From positions 62,001 to 126,000 of the forward strand of contig JABAQQ010000052.1 in the NCBI GenBank assembly GCA_019187225.1: 64,000 nucleotides of DNA, in the 5' to 3' direction. How positions within the stretch are numbered: position 1 is the first letter of the stretch; each line of letters starts with the position of its first letter. Below are positions 56,883-64,000 of this stretch, piece after piece. Below the pieces are notes generated by a model. That model ran no database searches, had not been told where the DNA came from, and saw only the letters and a list, made by a program, of their open reading frames with translations. The translations under genes and the position numbers were made by a program. This DNA is from Saprospiraceae bacterium. Lineage in GTDB: Bacteria > Bacteroidota > Bacteroidia > Chitinophagales > Saprospiraceae.

Positions 56883-57518
56883 ATGAGCCTGTACGACAAA
56901 ACGCTTGAATATTGCTTCCAGCATACAACGGATATCAGTCCCGTTCTGAAAGAACTGGAACGCGAAACGCACCTGCGCACGCTGAGTCCCCAAATGCTTT
57001 CTGGCCCGTACCAGGGAATGCTGCTGCGCTTTGTCAGTATGATGATCCGCCCTCAAAGGGCATTGGAGGTCGGGACTTTTACAGGATACTCCGCTATTTG
57101 TATAGCGGAAGGGTTGACAGCAGACGGCGTGTTGCACACCATTGAAATCAATGACGAACTCGGCCCGCTGATCCGGAAATATATACAAAAGGCAGGCCAG
57201 GAAGAAAAAATCCGCCTTCATTTTGGCAATGCAGCGGACATCATCCCCGCATTGGACGAAGATTTCGACCTGGTTTTTCTCGATGCAGGCAAATTGGACT
57301 ACCCGTTGCACTACGAACTGGCTCTGAACAAAACCCGGCACGGCGGCTTCATCCTGGCCGATAATGTGTTATGGGACGGCAAAGTAGTAGCAAGTGACGA
57401 AAAAGACGAAACGGCGCGTGCGCTGTGCGCCTTTAATAATATGGTTCAGAACGACCCGCGGGTAGAGAATATCCTTTTGCCGCTCCGGGATGGTTTGATG
57501 GTGATGCGGAAAGTGTAA
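56883..57518 (+). CDS. SAM-dependent O-methyltransferase (COMT-like)
   Basis: A 211-residue protein of the catechol/caffeoyl-CoA O-methyltransferase family: 'MLLRFVSMMIRPQRALEVGT', 'FTGYSAICIAEGL' (motif I), 'LHTIEINDELGPLIRKYIQK', 'FDLVFLDAGKLDYPLHYELA' (metal-binding Asp) and 'GGFILADNVLWDGKVV'. It is metal-dependent and methylates catechol-like substrates or, in some bacteria, unknown small molecules. It is divergent from the tRNA operon. Confidence 0.93.
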   Translation: MSLYDKTLEYCFQHTTDISPVLKELERETHLRTLSPQMLSGPYQGMLLRFVSMMIRPQRALEVGTFTGYSAICIAEGLTADGVLHTIEINDELGPLIRKYIQKAGQEEKIRLHFGNAADIIPALDEDFDLVFLDAGKLDYPLHYELALNKTRHGGFILADNVLWDGKVVASDEKDETARALCAFNNMVQNDPRVENILLPLRDGLMVMRKV

Positions 57519-57583
57519 AGATGCGTCTTTCCGGGCTTGCCGAATTTACCCCCATTTTCGCGGCATCATTCTGTTTTCCTTTT

Positions 57584-57591
57584 TAGTTTTG
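57584..57591 (+). promoter_or_regulatory. Candidate -7 box (TAGTTTTG) of the ECF sigma gene
   Basis: TAGTTTTG fits TAnnTTTG, 92 bases before the ATG at 57684; no clear TTG element. Confidence 0.45.
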
Positions 57592-57683
57592 CCCCAATCA
57601 CATAATTCCCCGCCAATCGGATGTAATAACAGGAACGGCGACCGCTGTGTGGTGCGTCCAAACAATTCTGAAAATTCCAAAAC

Positions 57684-58244
57684 ATGACTTACAGCGACGA
57701 GCATCTGACGGGGGAAATCCGCACCGGCGGCGTCCGGCAGGAAAGGGCTGTGAAACATCTCTATGAGCAATGTTTCCACATCGTCCGCTACGGCAAAACA
57801 AAATACCGCCAACTCGACGACGACGACCTTGTGAGCGCCTACAACTCAGCCATCCTCGCCGTACGCAACCAGATACTGAACGGCGCTTTTCGCGGCGACA
57901 GCGCGATACAAACTTACCTCAACCGGATTTTTATGAACCGGTGCATTGATTTCCTGCGCGCCAAATCGTCTAACCCCATAGAATTCGTGGAACGGCTTCC
58001 CGACAACGCCGATGAAAGCCAGGATTTGCTGAACCGCTGGGTTACGGAAGAACAAATAGAAAAGGTCAGGCAAAAGCTCCTGCAACTCGGAGGCGTGTGT
58101 CAACAGATCCTGATGTACTCGGAGTACTTAGGGTACAACTCTGCAGAGATAGCCGAAGCCATCGGGTTCAAAAACGCGAACAGTGTAAACAGTAAAAAAT
58201 ACGCCTGCCTTCAAAAACTCCGCGAACTGATGGGCGTGAAATAA
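57684..58244 (+). CDS. ECF-type RNA polymerase sigma factor
   Basis: A 186-residue sigma-70 family protein. Region 2 spans about 15-90 ('FRGDSAIQTYLNRIFMNRCI', 'DFLRAK'), region 4 about 125-180 ('ILMYSEYLGYNSAEIAEAIG', 'FKNANSVNSKKYACLQKLRE'), whose second helix binds the -35 element. The next gene, 8 bases on, encodes a membrane protein with an anti-sigma-like N-terminus, and then follows a TPR-CHAT gene. This set resembles sigma/CHAT neighbourhoods seen in other Bacteroidota. Confidence 0.92.
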   Translation: MTYSDEHLTGEIRTGGVRQERAVKHLYEQCFHIVRYGKTKYRQLDDDDLVSAYNSAILAVRNQILNGAFRGDSAIQTYLNRIFMNRCIDFLRAKSSNPIEFVERLPDNADESQDLLNRWVTEEQIEKVRQKLLQLGGVCQQILMYSEYLGYNSAEIAEAIGFKNANSVNSKKYACLQKLRELMGVK

Positions 58245-58252
58245 TCAGGAAA

Positions 58253-59032
58253 ATGGAACACCAAACGTACGAACTGCTCAAACGCTACGCTCAGGGGCGG
58301 ATGTCGGAAACGGAACGCGCCGATTTTGAGCACCGGTTGGCAACCGATGCGGCATTCGCGGAGGAAGCGGCTATGTGGGCGGCTATATATAAAGGCATAC
58401 AGGCGGAAGGCGACCGGCAATTGGAGAAACAGTTGCGCGATGCCGGGAAAAAACTGATACAAACGGAACCGGTTGCCGAACTCAAGCCGTCGGTTGTGAA
58501 CCCCGCACTCAAAAAACGCTTCCAGGTTCCCCGTTGGGTATACGCTATCGCAGCAGCCCTGTTGCTGCTGTTGGTAGCATGGCCGGTCTATCAAAACCTG
58601 CGCCCTTCCGAACCAGCTTTTGCCGACAACAAAGCGCTTTTCGGCCACTACTTCCGTCAACCGCCGGCGCCCGAAGTCCGCGACGCCCAAGTCTCCGCCT
58701 GGCGCGCCGCTTACCAGAACAAAGATTACGCCGCTGCCACAGCGGAGTTGGAGCACCTGCTCGCTGACCCCGCGTATACGCGCCGTTCGGAAGCCAATCT
58801 TTACCTCGGCCTTTCGCGTTTGGCTTCCGGGCAAGGGCAACAGGCCCTCGACGCTTTCCGGGAAGTCAGCGCCGATAGTTTTGATTGGGAAGATGCGCAA
58901 TGGTATTCAGCGCTTGCCTATATTATTGTGGACGATGTCGTTCATGCCAAACAGACATTGCGGGAAATCTCAGACAGGGAAGACCATCCGCACCGGCAGG
59001 AAGCGCAGAGCGTGCTGAATGCGATGAAATAA
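58253..59032 (+). CDS. Membrane anti-sigma-like protein with TPR-like periplasmic part
   Basis: A 259-residue protein. Residues 1-60 ('YELLKRYAQGRMSETERADF', 'EHRLATDAAFAEEAAMWAAI') are a helical segment of the zinc-less anti-sigma type (the 'LxxYxxGxLxxxExxxFExxL' pattern). One membrane segment at about 94-113 ('WVYAIAAALLLLLVAWPVYQ') is followed by a helical repeat domain (about 135-259, 'ATAELEHLLADPAYTRRSEA'). It starts 8 bases after the sigma gene, so co-translation is likely. It would hold the sigma factor at the membrane; a direct anti-sigma role is inferred. Confidence 0.75.
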   Translation: MEHQTYELLKRYAQGRMSETERADFEHRLATDAAFAEEAAMWAAIYKGIQAEGDRQLEKQLRDAGKKLIQTEPVAELKPSVVNPALKKRFQVPRWVYAIAAALLLLLVAWPVYQNLRPSEPAFADNKALFGHYFRQPPAPEVRDAQVSAWRAAYQNKDYAAATAELEHLLADPAYTRRSEANLYLGLSRLASGQGQQALDAFREVSADSFDWEDAQWYSALAYIIVDDVVHAKQTLREISDREDHPHRQEAQSVLNAMK

Positions 59033-59099
59033 CGGTTCTTTTTCATCAAAAAAATCTTCATTCTGAAAAGTTTGCGAAGATTTTGCCGCTGTTGTTTCA

Positions 59100-59107
59100 T
59101 ACTTTTG
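59100..59107 (+). promoter_or_regulatory. Candidate -7 box (TACTTTTG) of the CHAT gene
   Basis: TACTTTTG matches TAnnTTTG and lies 101 bases before the ATG at 59209, so the CHAT gene may have its own promoter, apart from the sigma/anti-sigma pair. Confidence 0.45.
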
Positions 59108-59208
59108 GGCGCACCTAAATCCCGCTTCAGCCTCTGAAAGGTCTTTAGAAACATGATCTATCCGCTAATCCTTTCCATATTGTCCGCAAAATGCGCTAAA
59201 CGTATCGC

Positions 59209-62190
59209 ATGAAGACACCTCCTTACTGGCCTCCTTTGCTGTTCATGCTGTGCATTGTCCTGTGCGGCCAATCGCCCAACCTTCAGCAGACTCCAACCGC
59301 AACCGGCCGGGATGCGGAATCCGTCGCCTGGTGCCAAAAAGCCGAACGCTTCTCAGAAGCGGGACAATTCGACAGCGCGCTCGTATACGCTGTTGGCACG
59401 GCGAAAATGGCTGAAAAGGCAAAAGACTGGTACAGCTGGGGAAAAGCGCAGACGACCATTCTTTTCGTCCGTTATGCCATTGGTCAGTACGCGGAAGCCG
59501 CTTCAACATTTCCTTCGATTGAACAAAAAGTGCGGACTGTGATCTCCGCTGACAGCTCCTTTTGGGGAGATTATTACAATGCCGCCGGGGCTATTTACAA
59601 TATGCTGGGCAATTATGAAGCCGCGCTGAAGTACGGCTTGCTGGAAATTGCTTTTGATGAAAAAACCGGCAAACAGGAATATCTGGCCATTGCCTGCAAC
59701 AACGTCGGCGTTTATTACCGGGGGCGGGGCGATTTCGACCGGGCACTCGAGTACACCCAAACCGCCCTGAAAGTGAATCTGTCGCGCGACAACACCAACC
59801 CCGCCGATCTGGCCTGGACCTACGGCAATCTCAGTAAGATATGGTACCGCAAAAAAGATTATCCGAAAGCCATTGCGTATGCCGAAAAAGCGCTCGCTAT
59901 TCTGGATAGAAGTTGCCCCGACGAACACCTGCTGAAAATCCAAACTTACGTTGACCTGGCCAATGCCTGCATTGAAGAGCAAGCGTATGAAAAAGCGCTG
60001 ACCTACCTGCAAAAAGCGCTGCGGATACACGAACAAAACAACCTGGACACTCAAATCGAATTTACGTGGTATGACCTGGGTTATCTTTATGAGAGGATGG
60101 GACGTTATCCGGAAGCCGCCTCTTATCTGAAACAAGCCGTTGACCGCAGCGGCATTGCCCATCCCCTCTTTAGCAAAGCTTGCAGGCACATGGGGCTTGT
60201 AAGCCGGCATGGGGGTGATCTGCGGGGTGCTTTGCATTGGCAGCAACGGGCCTTGCGGGCACTGACCGATTCATTTCCATACCAGGATTTATTGGCCAAC
60301 CCGACCCCGCAAAAGGTGAGCGCCTATACAGAATTTTTCTTCTGCCTGAATGAAAAGGCCGAGACCCTGCATTTGCTGGCAGAAAAAGAATCGAACCCGG
60401 CGTTGCTCGAAGCAACTTTAGCCACTTATGACCTTGCAACGAATGTGCTCGACAGTATGCGGGCCGAATATCAGGAAGGATCACAACAATTCTGGAACCA
60501 GGAAGCCCGCCCCATCATGGAAAATGCGATTGATCTCGCGTTGCAACTGTATCACGACACCGGACAACCCCGATACCTCGAACAGGCTTTCCGTTATGCC
60601 GAAAAAAGCAAAGCCTTGCTGCTGGCCGAGGCACTCCGCGCATCTGCCGACAAACAACAAGCCGGCATCCCTGACGCGCTGCTTCAAAAAGAAAAACAAT
60701 TGAAAATAGACATCGCGTTCTACAAATGGCAAATTTTTCAGGAGCAGCAAAAAGCCCATCCCGACTCAACACGGGTGCTGCTGTGGCAAAGCGAAATCTT
60801 GCAGCGCCGCCGCGCGTACGACGCGTTACTGACTGAATTGGAATCAGGATACCCGGAATATTATCGAATCAAATACAACCATCCTGCACTTACCGTTGCG
60901 GGGCTGCAACAAAATCTGCCGGAAGGTACCGGGTTGATCGAATATGTACAGGGGGACCGTGGCGCGTATATTTTTTACTTCGATCGCTCCAGTGCCCTGG
61001 GGCTACGCCTGACGACGGACAGTAGTTTTACGGCAGCATTCAACCGTCTTCTCGACTGCTTACGCGACCGCAACCGGGTTGTCGAACAGGGACGAAACGC
61101 TGCAACTGTTGCACAGTTTGCCAAAGACGCTGCCGCCGTGTACCGAACCCTGTTAGCGCCTGTCGGTAAAACCATACCGGAACGACTTCTGATCATTCCA
61201 GACGGACGTTTTGCCTATTTGCCATTTGAATTGCTCCTCACACAAGAAGCCGATACTATCAGCAACTTGTCGTATAGCACGCTGTCTTACCTGCTTCGAC
61301 AGACAGCAGTGCGCTATGAATATTCTGCAAGCCTGGCATTGCAATCGCCGCAAGGCAAGTCTTCGAACCGTTTTTTTGCCGGGTATGCACCAATTTACGA
61401 CGGGACCCCGATGGCAGCCACGACGCGCGGCGGCCGGGCCGATTGCCAGGGAGCGGGAACAACCGGTTTTGCCCCCTTGGGGAGCAATCAGGCGGAAGTG
61501 AAACAGATCGCACAACTATATAGTGGCCAGGCATTTCTTGCCGGTGAAGCTACAGAATCGCAATTCCGCCAACACGCCCGGGAACCACGCATTCTTCACC
61601 TTGCTATGCACGGTTTCCTCAACGACTGCGATCCGTTGTATTCCGGTTTGGTCTTTTCGCATCAAGCGACCGAAGAGAATAGCAGTGGTACAAACCCAAT
61701 TGCAGAAGAGAACGATGGTTTTTTGCACGCATATGAAATTTACAATTTACATCTGAATGCAGAACTGGTGGTGCTCAGCGCCTGCAATACCGGACACGGA
61801 CTTCTGGCCAAAGGGGAGGGTGTCATAAGCCTGGCACGCGCTTTCAAATACGCTGGCTGCGCCAATGTGCTGATGAGCCTCTGGCAGGCCGATGATCAGG
61901 CAACGGCACAGATCATGCAAGATTTTTACCGGCACATGCGGCGGGGAATTGGAAAAGACGCCGCCATCCGCCAGGCCAAACTCGATTATATCGGGGCCAG
62001 TAACCGGAACCATCCGTTTTTTTGGGGCGCTTTTGTGTTGATCGGAGACGATCGGCCGATCCAAAAAACCTCCAACTGGATCTGGTACGGCCTTGCGTTT
62101 CTCGCAGTAATTTTGGGTATTATTTATTGGAGGGTCAGGCATGTCCCCCGTGCACCCGGTTTGGGTATTTTTAAAAAGAGCCGGAATTGA
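59209..62190 (+). CDS. Membrane-anchored TPR-CHAT (caspase-like) protein
   Basis: A 993-residue protein with a signal peptide (ends near 'VLCGQ'). TPR repeats cover about 55-400 ('AAGAIYNMLGNYEAALKYGL', 'ACNNVGVYYRGRGDFDRALE', 'YGNLSKIWYRKKDYPKAIAY'). A helical linker precedes the CHAT domain (about 650-955) with catalytic His801 ('RILHLAMHGFLND') and Cys859 ('LVVLSACNTGHGLLAKGEGV'), then 'ANVLMSLWQADDQATAQIMQ' and 'FFWGAFVLIGD'. A C-terminal membrane segment (about 963-982) and a basic tail follow. The topology places TPR and protease parts outside the inner membrane. CHAT proteases cleave partner proteins on activation; the adjacent anti-sigma protein is a plausible substrate. Confidence 0.92.
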   Translation: MKTPPYWPPLLFMLCIVLCGQSPNLQQTPTATGRDAESVAWCQKAERFSEAGQFDSALVYAVGTAKMAEKAKDWYSWGKAQTTILFVRYAIGQYAEAASTFPSIEQKVRTVISADSSFWGDYYNAAGAIYNMLGNYEAALKYGLLEIAFDEKTGKQEYLAIACNNVGVYYRGRGDFDRALEYTQTALKVNLSRDNTNPADLAWTYGNLSKIWYRKKDYPKAIAYAEKALAILDRSCPDEHLLKIQTYVDLANACIEEQAYEKALTYLQKALRIHEQNNLDTQIEFTWYDLGYLYERMGRYPEAASYLKQAVDRSGIAHPLFSKACRHMGLVSRHGGDLRGALHWQQRALRALTDSFPYQDLLANPTPQKVSAYTEFFFCLNEKAETLHLLAEKESNPALLEATLATYDLATNVLDSMRAEYQEGSQQFWNQEARPIMENAIDLALQLYHDTGQPRYLEQAFRYAEKSKALLLAEALRASADKQQAGIPDALLQKEKQLKIDIAFYKWQIFQEQQKAHPDSTRVLLWQSEILQRRRAYDALLTELESGYPEYYRIKYNHPALTVAGLQQNLPEGTGLIEYVQGDRGAYIFYFDRSSALGLRLTTDSSFTAAFNRLLDCLRDRNRVVEQGRNAATVAQFAKDAAAVYRTLLAPVGKTIPERLLIIPDGRFAYLPFELLLTQEADTISNLSYSTLSYLLRQTAVRYEYSASLALQSPQGKSSNRFFAGYAPIYDGTPMAATTRGGRADCQGAGTTGFAPLGSNQAEVKQIAQLYSGQAFLAGEATESQFRQHAREPRILHLAMHGFLNDCDPLYSGLVFSHQATEENSSGTNPIAEENDGFLHAYEIYNLHLNAELVVLSACNTGHGLLAKGEGVISLARAFKYAGCANVLMSLWQADDQATAQIMQDFYRHMRRGIGKDAAIRQAKLDYIGASNRNHPFFWGAFVLIGDDRPIQKTSNWIWYGLAFLAVILGIIYWRVRHVPRAPGLGIFKKSRN

Positions 62191-62214
62191 TCGGGAGAAA
62201 AGAGATTTTCCCGA
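62191..62214 (+). terminator. Weak hairpin after the CHAT gene
   Basis: tcggga...tcccga with an A4/T4 extension lies directly after the stop codon; there is no following T-run on the plus strand. Confidence 0.35.
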
Positions 62215-62286
62215 TATTGGGAAAAACGATCCAATTAACCATCACGCACTTTCAGTTATTTTCACATTATAAAACCTGTTTTTACC

Positions 62287-62736
62287 ATGGGAAGAATCAG
62301 AGTACAAGTCAGTCAGGGCGGAGGCACCGACGATGACCCCGCAATACTGGGTTCAGGCCCGGTTACCGTTACCCTCACCGCGGAAACTTCGGGAGATTCG
62401 GTTCCCGGAGGCATGAACGTATCGCTGAGCGTCAACGGCTCATCTGTCGGAAGCCCTCAGACCACTCCCACAGGGACGAATCCGAATGATACCCTTTCGT
62501 ATCCATTCGTTGGTTCCGCAGTAAATCTGCCGTACGTCGTCACGGTGACAAATGCGCCGCGAGGTACCGAATTTGACGGTTTGACCGGCAATGTAGGACA
62601 ATCAGCTTTTCCCGCTGCGGGCGTGGGCAAAAGTGCAGCCGAAGTGCCAGCACCGGAAGATACCCGCCGCGCCATGTCGCTTATTCAAAAGGTAATATGG
62701 TTCCTGCGCAGATTATTCGGGCAAAAAGCGCTTTAG
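62287..62736 (+). CDS. Small beta-rich protein of unknown function next to the CHAT gene
   Basis: A 149-residue protein without a signal peptide. Residues 1-100 ('GSGPVTVTLTAETSGDSVPG', 'MNVSLSVNGSSVGS', 'LPYVVTVTNAPRGTEFDGL') look like an Ig- or beta-sandwich-type domain rich in Thr, Ser, Gly. A Pro/Ala linker leads to a basic amphipathic end ('MSLIQKVIWFLRRLFGQKAL') that could insert into or bind a membrane. No family is recognised. It is 96 bases after the CHAT gene in the same direction and could be its effector, substrate or partner. Confidence 0.7.
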   Translation: MGRIRVQVSQGGGTDDDPAILGSGPVTVTLTAETSGDSVPGGMNVSLSVNGSSVGSPQTTPTGTNPNDTLSYPFVGSAVNLPYVVTVTNAPRGTEFDGLTGNVGQSAFPAAGVGKSAAEVPAPEDTRRAMSLIQKVIWFLRRLFGQKAL

Positions 62737-62816
62737 CGGCTAACTGACATTATCAATTGTACCCCAAATTACCTTTCTTTGCCAAATCAACTTACTGTGA
62801 TTCAATACAACCACCC

Positions 62817-63833
62817 ATGAAATATTTTGCTGCATTCCTCCTTTTTATACATGCCGGAATATACCTCGCCGCGCAAGCCCCCCCGGTTGCGCCATCCACT
62901 ATCTTTGAAAAAATTACCGCTGCCGAAGGCATCGAACTGACACTGGAAGCCGATCTGACCACTTTCGTCGGGCAGAAAAAAACCAATAATTACATTCCAG
63001 GTACCTTGCGGATGAAAGACGGCAAAACCTACACGGTAGAAATTCGCCCTCGCGGTCGGTACCGCCGGAAAGTATCGCAGGTGCCGCCGATGAAGATCCG
63101 TTTCAGCGAGAACGACTTGCGGGCCGACGATCTGGACACCCTCAACGAAATAAAAATCGCTTTGCCAAGCGTCCACAACGAACAAGGCAATGAACTCATC
63201 ATCAAGGAGTATCTGGCCTACCGGATGTTTGAAAAAATTTCCGACGCTCATTTCCGCGCCCGGCTTGTGAAGCTCAACCTCATTGATACCAATAAAAAAG
63301 GCTTGGGAAAGAAAAAATTATTCGCCATTTTTATCGAGGACGAAGAGGAAGTGGCCCGGCGGCTTGGCGGCGAACCGGAGGACGAGTATGGTATCAAAAT
63401 AGAAAAATTCGACCAACAACAGGTAGCCCTGGTGGTAATGTTCCAATACCTGATCGGCAACACCGACTGGGATATGCCCATGCACCGCAACGTTGAACTA
63501 TTCAAAAGAAATCAAAGCGACAAATTGCTCGCGTTGCCCTACGATTTTGATTTTTCCGGCCTGGTCAGTGCCCCCTATGCCAGCCCTTCGTCCGAAAGCG
63601 GTGTAAAAACCGTGCGCGACCGTTTTCTGATGTCATCGGGAGTAGACGCAGAAGCGTTGAAATCCGCAGTCGGCCAGTTAAAAGCCAATGAAAAGGAATT
63701 TTACAAGATATGCCGCTGCAAATACCTTTCTAATGAATCTTCGATCGCAATGGTCAATTTCCTCGAGTCTTTTTTCAAATACATGGAAGGCAAAGACGAG
63801 GCGCCAACCGTAATGGCGGAAAGGAGGGAATAG
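62817..63833 (+). CDS. Secreted CotH-kinase-like protein (paralogue of 3578-4627)
   Basis: A 338-residue protein starting at MKYFAAFLLFIHAGIYLAAQ (signal peptide); the ATG at 62757 adds unsupported residues. 'IRPRGRYRRKVSQVPPMKIR', 'LDTLNEIKIALP', 'FIEDEEEVARRLGGEP', 'QYLIGNTDWDMPMHRNVELF' and 'LALPYDFDFSGLVSAPYASP' follow the same motif order as the protein at 3578-4627, over the whole length. The N-T-D-W...H-R-N and P-Y-D-F-D motifs recall CotH kinases. It may phosphorylate a secreted or surface protein, but this is not shown. Confidence 0.65.
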   Translation: MKYFAAFLLFIHAGIYLAAQAPPVAPSTIFEKITAAEGIELTLEADLTTFVGQKKTNNYIPGTLRMKDGKTYTVEIRPRGRYRRKVSQVPPMKIRFSENDLRADDLDTLNEIKIALPSVHNEQGNELIIKEYLAYRMFEKISDAHFRARLVKLNLIDTNKKGLGKKKLFAIFIEDEEEVARRLGGEPEDEYGIKIEKFDQQQVALVVMFQYLIGNTDWDMPMHRNVELFKRNQSDKLLALPYDFDFSGLVSAPYASPSSESGVKTVRDRFLMSSGVDAEALKSAVGQLKANEKEFYKICRCKYLSNESSIAMVNFLESFFKYMEGKDEAPTVMAERRE

Positions 63834-63835
63834 GG

Positions 63836-63877
63836 GGATTTCGGATTGCGGATTGCGGATTGCGGATTTCGGATTGG
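63836..63877. repeat. Heptamer array, single arm (GGATTGC type)
   Basis: Six units: GGATTTC, GGATTGC three times, GGATTTC, GGATTGG. It starts 3 bases after the stop codon; no complementary arm is visible before the window end. Confidence 0.92.
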
Positions 63878-63936
63878 GCTGAGCCTTGAGAACGGGGGGC
63901 ATTTTTGACCGGAATTTGCTTCGGTTTTCCGGAAGG

Positions 63937-63967
63937 TTGGCGGTTTCTGTTATCTTCTTTATGTTTG
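63937..63967 (+). promoter_or_regulatory. Promoter near the window end
   Basis: TTG (63937-63939), 20-base spacer, TATGTTTG (63960-63967), a full match to the Bacteroidota consensus. The gene it serves lies beyond the window. Confidence 0.65.
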
Positions 63968-64000
63968 CCCACCTTTCCTGCCCCTGCGAATCGCCGAATC

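Overview
The window looks like a chromosomal segment of a Bacteroidota bacterium, most likely of the Saprospiria type. The evidence is PorX, the PglZ-type response regulator of type IX secretion; two secreted proteins with T9SS C-terminal sorting domains; Bacteroidota-style promoters (TTG, about 20 bases, TAnnTTTG); almost no Shine-Dalgarno sequences; and a tRNA-tuf-secE-nusG-rpl-rpo cluster of familiar gene order. The genus cannot be fixed from sequence reading alone.

Layout. 1-5.3 kb: a truncated DUF4350-like gene, a BlaR1-type M56 peptidase fused to a TonB C-terminal domain, a stand-alone TonB-domain protein and several secreted proteins, one of them CotH-kinase-like. 5.3-12.5 kb: a secreted protein of 14 short repeats ending in a peptidoglycan-binding domain, an HD phosphohydrolase, porX, a TlpA-like thioredoxin, a DinB protein and a WYL regulator. 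12.7-19.0 kb: a GltD-like Fe-S flavoprotein, pyruvate:ferredoxin oxidoreductase (nifJ) and a dihydroorotate dehydrogenase-like protein, apparently one redox unit. 19-25 kb: a cupin, 3-hydroxyanthranilate dioxygenase, a DUF4159 protein, purD, a DUF2071 protein and hutU. 25-31 kb: two T9SS cargo proteins, a YdcF protein and the remains of a rhuM-like gene and of a probable adenine deaminase gene. 31-40 kb: a VWA-like protein, ilvE behind a leader-peptide/terminator attenuator and divergent to a MocR regulator, a NUDIX hydrolase, MltA, an LpxL-like acyltransferase, a BLUF photoreceptor and an AGMO-like hydroxylase.

40.4-56.7 kb, minus strand: tRNA-Thr, Tyr, Gly, Thr, tuf, tRNA-Trp, secE, nusG, rplK, rplA, rplJ, rplL, rpoB, two glycan/SAM genes, rpoC. 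An FkbM methyltransferase and a glycosyltransferase-like gene separate rpoB from rpoC, which is very unusual. 56.9-63.8 kb: an O-methyltransferase, then an ECF sigma factor, a membrane anti-sigma-like protein, a TPR-CHAT (caspase-like) membrane protein, a small beta-rich protein and a second CotH-like protein.

The most striking signal is not a gene. About twenty loci carry short tandem arrays with a unit of 7 bases (8 or 9 at a few loci). Most consist of a G/T-rich array followed within about 5-60 bases by an A/C-rich array that is roughly its reverse complement, so the transcript would fold into a long hairpin. Both arms share the same period although the unit sequence differs from locus to locus. 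Nearly all begin 0-11 bases after a stop codon or a mature tRNA 3' end, and they fill most gaps of the ribosomal/tRNA operon. Two single-arm arrays lie inside reading frames (hutU and a DUF4159 gene).
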